This document shows positions 1 to 7,194 of a DNA stretch of 15,713 nucleotides, one piece after another. The notes under the pieces were generated by a model, which saw only the letters and a program-made list of their open reading frames with translations, did no database searches and was not told the DNA's origin. The position numbers and the translations under genes were made by a program. The DNA comes from Pseudomonadota bacterium. Lineage in GTDB: Bacteria > Pseudomonadota > Gammaproteobacteria > Burkholderiales > SG8-41. Position 1 is the first letter of the stretch; every line of letters begins with the position of its first letter. The stretch is from assembly GCA_023431245.1 (NCBI GenBank), contig JAEYXO010000353.1:1-15713 (forward strand), in the 5' to 3' direction.

Positions 1-808
1 CCTCGCTGAAGCGCGACAGGTGGGTCATGGTCAGCGCGCCGGCGGCGACGAATTCGATCGCGAAATCGCGGTCGGACACCGCGTCCAGCGAGTTTTCGCA
101 GACGCCGTCGAAGCCGAGTTCCTTGGCCACCATCTGGCGGTCGATCGGGAAGGAGGTGCCGGCCAGCGCCGCAGCGCCCAGCGGCAGCCGGTTGACCCGC
201 TTGCGGCAGTCGGCGAAGCGCTGGGCGTCGCGTGACAGCATCTCGACATAGGCCAGCAGGTGATGGGCGAAGGATACCGGCTGCGCCACCTGCAGGTGGG
301 TGAAGCCGGGCATCACCGTGTCGGCGTGATTCTCGGCGAGGTCGAGCAGCGCGCGCTGGAGATTCTTGATCAGCGTCTGCACGTGGTCGATCGCCGCACG
401 CAGGTAGAGCCGCACGTCGGTGGCGACCTGGTCGTTGCGCGAACGTCCGGTGTGCAGGCGCTTGCCGGCGTCGCCGACCATGTCGGTCAGCCGGCGTTCG
501 ATGTTGAGGTGGACGTCCTCGAGATCGACCGACCAGGGGAAGCTGCCGCTGCGGATTTCCTCGAGGATTGCCGCAAGTCCGCGCTCGATGGATTCGAGGT
601 CGGCCGCGGAAATGATGCCGGTTGCGCGCAGCATGCGCGCATGGGCGACCGAGCCCTGGATGTCGAATTCGGCGAGCCGCTGGTCAAAGCCGACCGAGGC
701 CGTGAAGCGTTTGACTAGGTCGTCAACCGGTTCGCTGAAACGTCCCGACCACGCTTTGGTGGCGCCCGGCTTTGCGCCGCTTCTCGTCGTTTTGTCTTTT
801 GCCGTCAT
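1..808 (-). CDS. argH: Argininosuccinate lyase, N-terminal part (cut by window edge)
   Basis: This gene catalyses the last step of arginine synthesis, splitting argininosuccinate into arginine and fumarate in the cytoplasm. Translation of the minus strand from the ATG at 808-806 stays open for 269 codons to the window edge. Landmarks are [10 protein letters not shown] near residues 18-27, the fumarase/aspartase-superfamily segment HTGRSRNDQ at 119-127, and MPGFTHLQ at 166-173, whose Thr-His pair belongs to the active site. The family is usually about 460 residues, so roughly the last 40% is missing, including the GSSxMPxKxNP signature loop with the catalytic serine. The start is firm: an in-frame TAG lies six codons upstream and no other start codon fits. 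A lysine-rich leader of about 18 residues precedes the conserved core. It diverges from the sensor kinase gene across 34 bp, the same neighbour seen in Pseudomonas. Confidence 0.97.
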   Translation of the reverse strand, partial: MTAKDKTTRSGAKPGATKAWSGRFSEPVDDLVKRFTASVGFDQRLAEFDIQGSVAHARMLRATGIISAADLESIERGLAAILEEIRSGSFPWSVDLEDVHLNIERRLTDMVGDAGKRLHTGRSRNDQVATDVRLYLRAAIDHVQTLIKNLQRALLDLAENHADTVMPGFTHLQVAQPVSFAHHLLAYVEMLSRDAQRFADCRKRVNRLPLGAAALAGTSFPIDRQMVAKELGFDGVCENSLDAVSDRDFAIEFVAAGALTMTHLSRFSE

Positions 809-827
809 GAACTTGCGTGGGTTTTGC

Positions 828-833
828 TAGAAT
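828..833 (+). promoter_or_regulatory. Candidate -10 box (TAGAAT) for the sensor kinase operon
   Basis: TAGAAT matches the sigma-70 -10 consensus at 5 of 6 positions. It ends 9 nt before the kinase ATG at 843, so transcription would begin at or within a few bases of the start codon. No good -35 hexamer lies 16-18 bp upstream. The TA of the box is also part of an in-frame TAG (828-830) that bounds the reading frame. Assignment rests on sequence match and position only. Confidence 0.4.
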
Positions 834-842
834 GAAACCGCC

Positions 843-1859
843 ATGGCGCGGAGTATAAATCATAATGCCAACACCGGCGCCCTGCCGGACTTCCGCAATC
901 CCGGAATCCTGCTGCGCATGCTGCTGATCGTGAACTGCGTGGCCCTGCTGGCATCGCTGCTCCAGGTCGGCGGATTCCGCGAATGGCCGGCGCAGATTGC
1001 GGAGAATGCCGCGGCGGTGGAACCGCTGCTGATCCTCAGCCTGCTGGTGCTGGCGGCGATGAACAACGTGCTGCGCCGGCTGCCCTATGCCGCTGCCGCG
1101 ATGGCTGTCATCGGCATCGAACTGCTGCTGACCGTCGCGCTGCATGCGGCAGCGGAAATGTTCTATCTCGCCGATCCGTCGATGCTGGCGCGCCGCCTGC
1201 TGATCGTCGCGCTGACAACCGTCATGCTGCTGGTTTATTTCGACCTGCGCGGCCGCGCGTTGTCGCCGGCGTTGGCCGAGGCGCGGCTGCAGGCGCTGCA
1301 GGCGCGCATCCGGCCGCACTTCCTGTTCAACAGCATCAACGCGGTGCTGTCGCTGGTGCGCCAGCAGCCGCGGCGCGCGGAAGCCGCGCTCGAGGATCTT
1401 GCCGGGCTGTTCCGCGCGCTGATGGCCGACAACAGCGAATTGACGCCGATTTCGCGCGAACTGGAACTCTGCCGCCAGTACCTGGACCTGGAGCAACTGC
1501 GGCTCGGCGACCGTCTGCGCGTCGAATGGCAGACCGACGGCATGCCCCCCGATGCGCTGGTGCCGCCTCTGGCATTGCAGCCGCTGCTCGAGAACGCGGT
1601 CTACCACGGCATCGAACCCGCCGAGACGCCGGGCGTGGTGAGCATCAGCATCCACGCGGCAGGCGATCGCCTGCATGTCGTTCTCCGCAATCCCTACCGC
1701 GCGGACGGTGACCACCATACCGGCAACAAGATGGCGCTGGCCAACATCCGCGAGCGCCTGCAGCTGCATTTTGATGTCGCTGCGGAGCTGACGACCCGCA
1801 CCGGCGAGGGCGTCTACGAGGTGCGCATCGTGATGCCCTACCGGAAGGCGGCGCCTTGA
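843..1859 (+). CDS. algZ: LytS/AlgZ-type membrane sensor histidine kinase
   Basis: This is a sensor kinase expected to autophosphorylate on histidine and pass the phosphate to the response regulator encoded next. The 338-residue protein has an N-terminal LPDFRNPGILLR motif typical of AlgZ/FimS relatives. Hydrophobic segments follow near residues 23-41, 60-75, 82-101 and 117-134, with no obvious large sensor domain. The His_kinase (PF06580) core begins with IRPHFLFNSINAV, in which His159 is the probable phosphoacceptor. The ATP-binding part shows LLENAVYHGIEP (Asn251, His255) and GNKMALANIRERL at 294-306. ATG 843 is the only start codon between the in-frame stop at 828-830 and the conserved core, although no Shine-Dalgarno precedes it. 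Its stop overlaps the regulator start by 4 nt. In Pseudomonas the homologous pair controls alginate and twitching motility; the target here is unknown, so the symbol reflects homology and synteny rather than proven function. Confidence 0.9.
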   Translation: MARSINHNANTGALPDFRNPGILLRMLLIVNCVALLASLLQVGGFREWPAQIAENAAAVEPLLILSLLVLAAMNNVLRRLPYAAAAMAVIGIELLLTVALHAAAEMFYLADPSMLARRLLIVALTTVMLLVYFDLRGRALSPALAEARLQALQARIRPHFLFNSINAVLSLVRQQPRRAEAALEDLAGLFRALMADNSELTPISRELELCRQYLDLEQLRLGDRLRVEWQTDGMPPDALVPPLALQPLLENAVYHGIEPAETPGVVSISIHAAGDRLHVVLRNPYRADGDHHTGNKMALANIRERLQLHFDVAAELTTRTGEGVYEVRIVMPYRKAAP

Positions 1860-2611
1860 GCGCGCCGCTGCAGGTGCTGGTGGTGGACGACGAGGCGCCG
1901 GCGCGCAGCCGCATGCGCGACCTGCTGGCCGACGTCAATCCGGCGCTGCCGGTGGCCATAGTCGGCGAGGCTGCCAACGGCCGTGACGCGCTGCGGCTGG
2001 CGGAGCGCGGCGTCGATGTCGTGCTGCTCGACGTGCGCATGCCGGGGATGGACGGCATCGAGGTCGCGCAGCACCTGCAGAAGCTGCAGCCGCCGCCGGC
2101 GGTGATATTCACCACCGCCTACGACGCCTACGCCATCCAGGCCTTCGACCTGCACGTGGTCGACTATCTGCTGAAACCGATCAAGGCGTCGCGGCTGCAG
2201 GAGGCGCTTGCGCGCATCGGCGCGCGCAAATACGGCCCGGCCGCGGACATGCTGCGCGCAATGCGGCCCGCGCCGCGCAGCTGCCTTAGTGCCGCCGAGC
2301 GCGGCAAGGTGCACCTGATCCCGGTCGGGGACGTGCTGTTCCTGCGCGCCGAGCTGAAATACGTGACGGTGCGTACCGCCGCCCGCGAATACCTGATCGA
2401 GGAATCGCTGACCCAGCTCGAGCAGGAATTTGCGGACCGTTTCGTGCGCGTGCACCGCAATTGCCTGGTGGCGCGTGCCGCGATCCGCGGCTTTGAGCGC
2501 GCCGCGGCGGACAGCGGCGAAGGTCCCTGGCAGGTGGTGCTGGCCGGACTGGAGGAGCGCATACCGGTGAGCCGCCGCCAGCAGCACGTGGTCCGTGACC
2601 TCGTGCGCTGA
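1856..2611 (+). CDS. algR: AlgR-like LytTR response regulator
   Basis: This is a DNA-binding response regulator, the probable partner of the upstream kinase. Residues 5-120 form a receiver domain with the acidic pair Asp11-Asp12, phosphoacceptor Asp59 in LLDVRMPG, Thr86/Thr87 and Lys107 in LLKPIK. Residues about 145-247 form a LytTR domain (RGKVHLIPVGDVLFLRAE, then FVRVHRNCLV), which binds DNA through beta strands rather than a helix-turn-helix. The length of 251 residues is normal for AlgR. The start appears to be TTG at 1856, inside TTGA shared with the kinase stop. GGAAGG at 1843-1848 stands 7 nt upstream, and the receiver domain leaves no room for a later start. The overlap suggests translational coupling and fixed stoichiometry with the kinase. 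In Pseudomonas this gene also sits just before hemC. Confidence 0.92.
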   Translation: MSAPLQVLVVDDEAPARSRMRDLLADVNPALPVAIVGEAANGRDALRLAERGVDVVLLDVRMPGMDGIEVAQHLQKLQPPPAVIFTTAYDAYAIQAFDLHVVDYLLKPIKASRLQEALARIGARKYGPAADMLRAMRPAPRSCLSAAERGKVHLIPVGDVLFLRAELKYVTVRTAAREYLIEESLTQLEQEFADRFVRVHRNCLVARAAIRGFERAAADSGEGPWQVVLAGLEERIPVSRRQQHVVRDLVR

Positions 2612-2623
2612 AGCCGGGAATCC

Positions 2624-3106
2624 TCAGCGTCCGGACGCGCGCATGCGGGTGAGGCCGGCTTCGACGGCCTGCTCGATGTACAGCCGGTAGAAATCATCGG
2701 ACAGCAGGCCGGTGATCGGTGGTGCGGCGGGCCGGCCGTCGGCATCAAACACGATCAGCGTCGGCACGCGGCGCACCCCCAGGCTTCTGGCGAACGCGCG
2801 GTGGGTCGTGGCGGCTCCGGCAAAATCGCGCAGGCGCGTGCTGCGGTCGGTTTCGATTTCAAGAATCCGCACGCGATGGCGCCACTGCGGATCGTTCTGC
2901 AGGGGCAGCAGGTGATCCCGGCGCGCCACCGCGCAGTACGGGCAGGATTGCTGCATGAACGCGATCAGCAGCGGCACGCCGCGCGTGCGCGCCTCCGCTG
3001 CGGCGCGCGCAAGGTCATCCGCCGGCTGCAACTGCGCCTGCACCGGGGCCGCCGCGAGCACCATGCATGCTACAATCAGCGCAGCAAATCGGTCAAAAAT
3101 ATTCAA
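2624..3106 (-). CDS. Secreted thioredoxin-like protein (CPYC motif)
   Basis: This is a predicted periplasmic thiol-disulfide protein of about 160 residues. With the TTG at 3106-3104 as start, it opens with a signal-peptide-like stretch (basic NIFDRF, a hydrophobic run, cleavage after APVQA near residue 24). A thioredoxin-like fold follows: [13 protein letters not shown] at 47-58 carries Cys55 and Cys58, and RRVPTLIVF contains the expected cis-proline at 115. It resembles the thioredoxin_2/SoxW-like group more than classical TrxA, but the exact subfamily is not certain. Start choice is weak: TTG 3115 is also possible, and the first in-frame ATG (3064) would delete most of the signal peptide. 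No Shine-Dalgarno is visible for any of them. It lies antisense between algR and hemC, 12 bp from the algR stop, and its 5' codons overlap the hemC promoter region. Confidence 0.8.
   Translation of the reverse strand: MNIFDRFAALIVACMVLAAAPVQAQLQPADDLARAAAEARTRGVPLLIAFMQQSCPYCAVARRDHLLPLQNDPQWRHRVRILEIETDRSTRLRDFAGAATTHRAFARSLGVRRVPTLIVFDADGRPAAPPITGLLSDDFYRLYIEQAVEAGLTRMRASGR
3068..3076 (+). promoter_or_regulatory. Extended -10 promoter candidate for hemC
   Basis: TGC followed by TACAAT (5 of 6 matches to TATAAT) forms an extended -10 element. Its position predicts a transcript starting near 3083 with a leader of about 34 nt before hemC. No convincing -35 is present, as is common for extended -10 promoters. 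It sits inside the signal-peptide codons of the opposite-strand thioredoxin-like gene. A second AT-rich hexamer, TAAAAT at 3107-3112, is too close to the ATG to be the sole promoter of a leadered mRNA. Confidence 0.45.
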
Positions 3107-3116
3107 TAAAATCAAT

Positions 3117-4070
3117 ATGATGGAAAGACATTTCGAGCGGCTGCCGAAGACGCTGGTGATTGCCACCCGCGAATCCGCGCTGGCCCTGTGGCAGGCGCGG
3201 CATGTGCAGTCGGAACTGCAACGATTATATCCGGGGCTGCAGGTCTCATTGCTCGGCATGACCACCGAGGGTGATCGCAATCTCGGCAGTTCGCTGGCCA
3301 AGATCGGCGGCAAGGGATTGTTCGTCAAGGAGCTGGAGGACGCGCTGGCCGACGGCCGTGCCGACATCGCGGTGCATTCGATGAAGGACGTGCCGATGCA
3401 CCTGCCCGCGGGATTTGCGCTGGCGGCGATCCTCGAGCGTGCCGATCCGCGCGACGCATTCGTGTCCGTGAAGTACCGCGGCCTCGAGCAGCTGCCCCCC
3501 GGAGCCCGTGTCGGCACCTCGAGCCTGCGCCGCGAATGCCAGCTGCGCGCAGGGCATCCGCAACTGGCCATCGAAGCGCTGCGCGGCAATGTGCAGACCC
3601 GGCTGCGCAAGCTCGACGAGGGGCAGTACGACGCGATCATCCTTGCCGCAGCCGGACTCAAGCGGCTGAGTCTGGCCGGACGCATCACCGCGCTGCTGCC
3701 GCCCGAGGCCAGCCTGCCGGCCGTCGGCCAGGGCGCGCTGGGCATCGAATGCCGCGAGGATCGCGGCGATCTGGCCGGATTGCTGGCCCCGCTGGTGCAT
3801 GCGCCGACCCGGCAGTGCGTGCTTGCCGAGCGCGCGTTTTCCCGGACGCTGGCCGGAAGCTGCAATGTGCCGCTGGCCGGGTTCGCCGAAATTTCGGGGG
3901 AGCGCCTGTTGCTGCGCGGCCTCGTCGGTGCGCCCGACGGCTCGCGGATCGTGCGCGGCGAAACCGGCGGCGCCGCCGGTGCCGCGGAAACCCTGGGCAT
4001 CGCGCTGGGCGAAGACCTGAAGCGCCGCGGCGCTGCGGACATTCTCTCCGCGCTGGCGCGGGACGCATGA
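3117..4070 (+). CDS. hemC: Hydroxymethylbilane synthase (porphobilinogen deaminase)
   Basis: This cytoplasmic enzyme joins four porphobilinogen molecules into hydroxymethylbilane on a covalently bound dipyrromethane cofactor. The 317-residue translation has the expected landmarks. These are [12 protein letters not shown] at 15-26, [11 protein letters not shown] at 64-74, and HSMKDVP at 87-93 with catalytic Asp91 (E. coli Asp84). The substrate-binding arginine region is [12 protein letters not shown] at 133-144. Cys249 in [14 protein letters not shown] is the cofactor attachment residue (E. coli Cys242). Length is normal for the family. Two consecutive ATG codons (3117 and 3120) can serve as start, and neither has a strong Shine-Dalgarno. 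The stop overlaps the hemD start as ATGA, so hemC and hemD are probably translationally coupled. Identity is certain; only the exact start is open. Confidence 0.97.
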   Translation: MMERHFERLPKTLVIATRESALALWQARHVQSELQRLYPGLQVSLLGMTTEGDRNLGSSLAKIGGKGLFVKELEDALADGRADIAVHSMKDVPMHLPAGFALAAILERADPRDAFVSVKYRGLEQLPPGARVGTSSLRRECQLRAGHPQLAIEALRGNVQTRLRKLDEGQYDAIILAAAGLKRLSLAGRITALLPPEASLPAVGQGALGIECREDRGDLAGLLAPLVHAPTRQCVLAERAFSRTLAGSCNVPLAGFAEISGERLLLRGLVGAPDGSRIVRGETGGAAGAAETLGIALGEDLKRRGAADILSALARDA

Positions 4071-4843
4071 CCGCGGCGGGCCCGCTCGCCGGCCGCGGCA
4101 TCGTGGTCACGCGGCCGGCATCCCAGGCCGCGCCGCTAGCCGCAATGATCCGCGCCGCGGGCGGCCGCCCGATCCTGTTTCCGGTGCTGGAGATTCTCGA
4201 CACCGCCGACATCGCGCCGCTGAATGCCGCCGCCGACGGCCTTGACCGCTTCGATCTTGCAATATTCATCAGCCCGAACGCCGTGCTGCGCGCGATGAAC
4301 CAGATCGTTGCGCGCCGCTCATGGCCCCCGGGACTGCGCGCGGCGGTGGTCGGCAAGGGCAGCGCCCGGGAACTGAAACGCTTCGGCATCACCGACGTCA
4401 TCGCGCCTGCGCGTGCCTTCGACAGCGAGGGGCTGCTGGCCCTGCCGGAACTGCAGCAGGTCGCAGGGCGGCGGGTGGTGATCTTTCGCGGCGACGGCGG
4501 GCGCGAACTGCTGGGCGACACGCTGGTCGCGCGCGGTGCGGACGTCGAATACGTCGAGTGTTACCGCCGGGCCCGCCCGCGCGCCGACGCCGCGCCGCTG
4601 CTCCGGGCCTGGGCGCGCAACGAAGTCGATGCGGTGACCGTGACCAGCAGCGAAGGCCTGCGCAACCTGTTCGAGATGGTCGGCAGGCTCGGGCAGTCGT
4701 GGCTGAGGCGCACGCCGCTGCTGGCGCCGCACCCGCGCATTGCCGCCGCCGCACGCGAGCTGGGCTGCGGCAATGTGATGGAGACCGCGCCGGGTGACGA
4801 AGGGCTGATGAACGCGTTGTCGCAGCTGTTCCATCAGCCTTGA
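4067..4843 (+). CDS. hemD: Uroporphyrinogen-III synthase
   Basis: This enzyme closes hydroxymethylbilane to uroporphyrinogen III while inverting ring D, the branch point to heme, siroheme and cobalamin. The HemD family is poorly conserved in sequence, but this 258-residue protein shows its usual signposts: VVTRPASQA at 13-21, FISPNAV at 68-74, [10 protein letters not shown] at 140-149, VECYRRARP at 163-171 with a conserved tyrosine (Tyr166), and TSSEGLRNL at 193-201. The two-lobe layout is typical. Its ATG lies in ATGA shared with the hemC stop. In many betaproteobacteria hemD is fused to hemX. Here the frame ends at TGA 4841-4843 and hemX is a separate gene 29 nt downstream. Confidence 0.95.
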   Translation: MTAAGPLAGRGIVVTRPASQAAPLAAMIRAAGGRPILFPVLEILDTADIAPLNAAADGLDRFDLAIFISPNAVLRAMNQIVARRSWPPGLRAAVVGKGSARELKRFGITDVIAPARAFDSEGLLALPELQQVAGRRVVIFRGDGGRELLGDTLVARGADVEYVECYRRARPRADAAPLLRAWARNEVDAVTVTSSEGLRNLFEMVGRLGQSWLRRTPLLAPHPRIAAAARELGCGNVMETAPGDEGLMNALSQLFHQP

Positions 4844-4857
4844 GTGCGCGGTCGCCA

Positions 4858-4866
4858 TGTTATTCT
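4858..4866 (+). promoter_or_regulatory. Possible internal extended -10 element before hemX
   Basis: TGT followed by TATTCT resembles an extended -10 element (4 of 6 in the hexamer). It lies in the 29-nt hemD-hemX gap and ends 6 nt before the hemX ATG. No -35 is seen. It could give an extra transcript for hemX-hemY, or it may be chance, since hemX can also be read from the upstream operon. Confidence 0.25.
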
Positions 4867-4872
4867 CCAAGC

Positions 4873-5940
4873 ATGAATGAGCCCATCGCCGATCCCGGAA
4901 ATTCCGCGCGCACGGCTTCCGGCAGCGCGGCGCCGGCGGGCACGCCCGGCGGCGGCCTGCTGCCGGTGCTGGCGCTGATCGTCGCCCTGTCTGCCGCCGG
5001 CGTTACTGCTTTCCAGTGGTACCAGGACCGCGGCGCTGACGATGCTCTGCGCCGCGAACTGGCCCAGCGACTTGCGGAAATGGCCGCCCGCGACCAGGCC
5101 GCCGCTGCGCGCGCCGACCAGGCTGCCGCCGCCCTGCGCGAAGCCGAGATCAAGGTGGGCGTACTGGAATCGAAGCTGTCCGAGTCGCAGAGCCAGCAGA
5201 TCGCGCTGGAGGCGCTGTACCAAGAACTGTCGCGCAACCGCGATGAATGGGCGTTTGCCGAAATCGAACAGTCGGTGCTGCTGGCCAGCCAGCAGTTGCA
5301 GGTTGCGGCGAATGTCCGCGCCGCGCTGATCGGGCTTGAAAATGCCGAGTCCCGGCTGCAGCGCCTGGAACAGCCGCGCTACAACGCCCTGAGGCGGGCA
5401 ATCGTGCGCGATATCGAGAGGTTGAAGGCTCTGCCGCTGGCCGACGTCCATGGCGCCGCAGCGCGCATCGACGACGTCATGGCGACGATCGATCGCCTGC
5501 CGCTGGCCATGGAGGCCCGCACCCGGCCGGATGCGGCGGCACCGGACCCTGCGGCCGGACTGCCGGTCTGGGAACGCCTGCTGCGCGAAGCCTGGCAGGA
5601 GTTGCGCCAGCTGGTGCGGGTGCAGCGCACCGGTGTCGAGGATGCCGTGCTGCTGCCGCCGGAGCAGGCGTTTTTCCTGCGCGAAAACCTCAAGCTGCGG
5701 ATGCTCGGTGCGCGGATCGCGCTGCTGTCGCGGGATGTCCACAGCTACCAGTCCGACCTGCGCGCCGCCCTGGCGGCGCTGGAGCGGCATTTCGACAAGA
5801 ATGATCCCGCGGTGGCCGCCGGCGCCGCCGTGCTGCGCCGGCTGCAGGCGGCGCCGGTCGAGATAACGGTGCCGGATCTTGCCGAAACACTGGACGCCCT
5901 GCGCCGGCTGCGTCCCTCGCGCGGCAAGGCGCCGGGCTGA
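4873..5940 (+). CDS. hemX: HemX-like membrane protein of the heme operon
   Basis: This is a predicted inner-membrane protein of unknown biochemical role, encoded with hemC and hemD in many proteobacteria. It is often mislabelled uroporphyrinogen-III C-methyltransferase, but the SAM-dependent methyltransferase motifs of that enzyme are absent. The 355-residue protein has a short cytoplasmic, Gly/Ala/Pro-rich N-terminus and one membrane segment at about 29-48. An Ala/Arg/Glu-rich probable coiled coil follows at about 55-120, then the HemX core (ELSRNRDEWAFAEIEQSVLLASQQLQV near 118-144, and PPEQAFFLRENLKLRMLGARIALLSRD near 262-288). The body should lie on the periplasmic side. ATG 4873 is preferred over the in-frame TTG at 4840, which would overlap hemD and add no conserved sequence. 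hemY starts 25 nt downstream. Confidence 0.9.
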   Translation: MNEPIADPGNSARTASGSAAPAGTPGGGLLPVLALIVALSAAGVTAFQWYQDRGADDALRRELAQRLAEMAARDQAAAARADQAAAALREAEIKVGVLESKLSESQSQQIALEALYQELSRNRDEWAFAEIEQSVLLASQQLQVAANVRAALIGLENAESRLQRLEQPRYNALRRAIVRDIERLKALPLADVHGAAARIDDVMATIDRLPLAMEARTRPDAAAPDPAAGLPVWERLLREAWQELRQLVRVQRTGVEDAVLLPPEQAFFLRENLKLRMLGARIALLSRDVHSYQSDLRAALAALERHFDKNDPAVAAGAAVLRRLQAAPVEITVPDLAETLDALRRLRPSRGKAPG

Positions 5941-5965
5941 ACGCGGGCGCGGAACCGGGAAACGC

Positions 5966-7174
5966 ATGCGCTGGGTGATCTGGATTTTCGTGCTGGGCGC
6001 GCTGGCGACGGGGCTGACCCTGCTGGCCAGCCTGAACACCGGCTACGTGCTGGTGGCGCTGCCGGGCCACCGCATTGAGCTGTCGCTCAATTTTGCGCTG
6101 ATTCTCGCGGTGACCGGCTTTGTCGCCGCCTACCTGCTAGTCCGCCTGCTGGTCACCACGGTCGAACTGCCGGCGCGTGTCGCGCGGTTCCGCGCGGAGC
6201 GGCGCCGGACTGCGGCCCACGGCGCGCTGATCGAGGCCCTGCGCGACTTTTTCGCCGGAAGTTACGCCCGCGCGGAAAAAAACGTGAATCGCGCGGTTGC
6301 CCTGGGTGAGCCGGCCGATCTCGGCGCGGTCATCGCCGCGCGCGCCGCACACGAGCTGCGCGCGCCGGACCGCAGGGAGGGTTATCTCGCGCGACAGCCT
6401 GCCGATCCGGCGAAACCCGATGCCGCCCTGGCGGTCAGCGAAGCGCAGATGCGGCTCGAGGAGCGGCGACCCGAGGACGCGCTGGCCGCGCTGGCGAGGT
6501 TGCCGACCAAACACACGGCATCGCTGCGGCTCGAGCTGCGGGCGCGGCAACGCCTAGGGCACTGGGATCTCGTGCCCGCGCTGGTTGACCAGCTGGAGAA
6601 GCGGCAGGTATTCAGCAAGGACCAGGCCGACGCCGAGCGCAGCCATGCCTGGCGCCAGCTGCTCGAGCGCGAGGCCGGCGATGTCGCGGCGCTGATGGCA
6701 ACCTGGAAACGCGTGCCCGAGGTTTATCGCCGGGATACGGCGGTTGCCGGCGCGGCGGCGGCGGCCTTTCACGCACTGGGGCGCTGCGCGGAAGCGCAGG
6801 AGGTGATCGAACGCAGCCTCGAATCTGAATGGGACGGCGGACTGGTCAATCTGTACGGTGAGTGCAGCGGGCCGGACACCCTGCGCCAGATCGAGCGCGC
6901 GGAACGCTGGCTGAAGGACCATCGCGCAGACGGCATGCTGCTGCTGGCGCTGGGGCGCCTGTGCGCGCGGCAGCAGCTGTGGGGCAAGGCCCAGAGTTAT
7001 CTGGAGGCGAGCATCGCCATCGAGCCGACCTGTTCCGCGCATCTCGAACTGGCACGGCTGCATGAGCAGCTCGACCGGCCGGATGCCGCCCGCGCGCAGT
7101 ACCGCGCCAGCCTCGACCTTGCCGTGGCCCAGTTGAACCGCCTGTCCGGCGGCCGCCGGCGCAAAGCGCTGTAG
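5966..7174 (+). CDS. hemY: HemY-like TPR membrane protein
   Basis: This is the proteobacterial HemY, an inner-membrane protein with tetratricopeptide-like repeats. It is unrelated to the protoporphyrinogen oxidase called HemY in Bacillus. The 402-residue protein has two N-terminal membrane helices, about 2-22 and 42-63, separated by a short GYVLVALPGHRIELSL loop. A long alpha-helical region follows, with TPR-like helix pairs such as ALIEALRDFFAGSYARAEKN near 87-106 and LELARLHEQLDRPDAARAQYRASL near 360-383. It is thought to act together with HemX at a late stage of heme synthesis or delivery, but the mechanism is not established. ATG 5966 has a GGGA element at 5956-5960 and directly precedes the first membrane helix. 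The gene ends 12 bp from the convergent reductase gene. Confidence 0.9.
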   Translation: MRWVIWIFVLGALATGLTLLASLNTGYVLVALPGHRIELSLNFALILAVTGFVAAYLLVRLLVTTVELPARVARFRAERRRTAAHGALIEALRDFFAGSYARAEKNVNRAVALGEPADLGAVIAARAAHELRAPDRREGYLARQPADPAKPDAALAVSEAQMRLEERRPEDALAALARLPTKHTASLRLELRARQRLGHWDLVPALVDQLEKRQVFSKDQADAERSHAWRQLLEREAGDVAALMATWKRVPEVYRRDTAVAGAAAAAFHALGRCAEAQEVIERSLESEWDGGLVNLYGECSGPDTLRQIERAERWLKDHRADGMLLLALGRLCARQQLWGKAQSYLEASIAIEPTCSAHLELARLHEQLDRPDAARAQYRASLDLAVAQLNRLSGGRRRKAL

Positions 7175-7194
7175 GCTGCGGCCGGCTCAGCCGC
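7174..7194. terminator. Hairpin at the convergent hemY / reductase junction
   Basis: Two mutually exclusive GC-rich inverted repeats overlap here: GGCTG (7174-7178) with CAGCC (7188-7192), and GCGGC (7178-7182) with GCCGC (7190-7194). They span the 12-bp gap and the last codons of the two convergent genes. No run of T follows on either strand, so intrinsic termination would be weak. The position between tail-to-tail genes is the main reason to list it. Confidence 0.3.

Noticed and set aside
865..927. A 20-codon Cys-rich mini-ORF (ending in CCACC) with GGAG at 850-853, out of frame with the kinase
   Set aside because: The Shine-Dalgarno spacing is long (11 nt), the coding strand frame of the kinase is clearly conserved here (LPDFRNPGILLR), and Cys codons arise from repeated TGC in CTGCTG leucine runs.
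723..1769. A 348-codon minus-strand open frame opposite the sensor kinase
   Set aside because: It is Gln/Arg/His-rich, without motifs, and overlaps both the 5' part of argH and nearly all of a clear kinase. It is a compositional shadow.
4873..5940. HemX as a uroporphyrinogen-III C-methyltransferase (a common database label)
   Set aside because: The sequence shows a single membrane helix, coiled coil and HemX core, with none of the SAM-binding motifs of SUMT/CysG.
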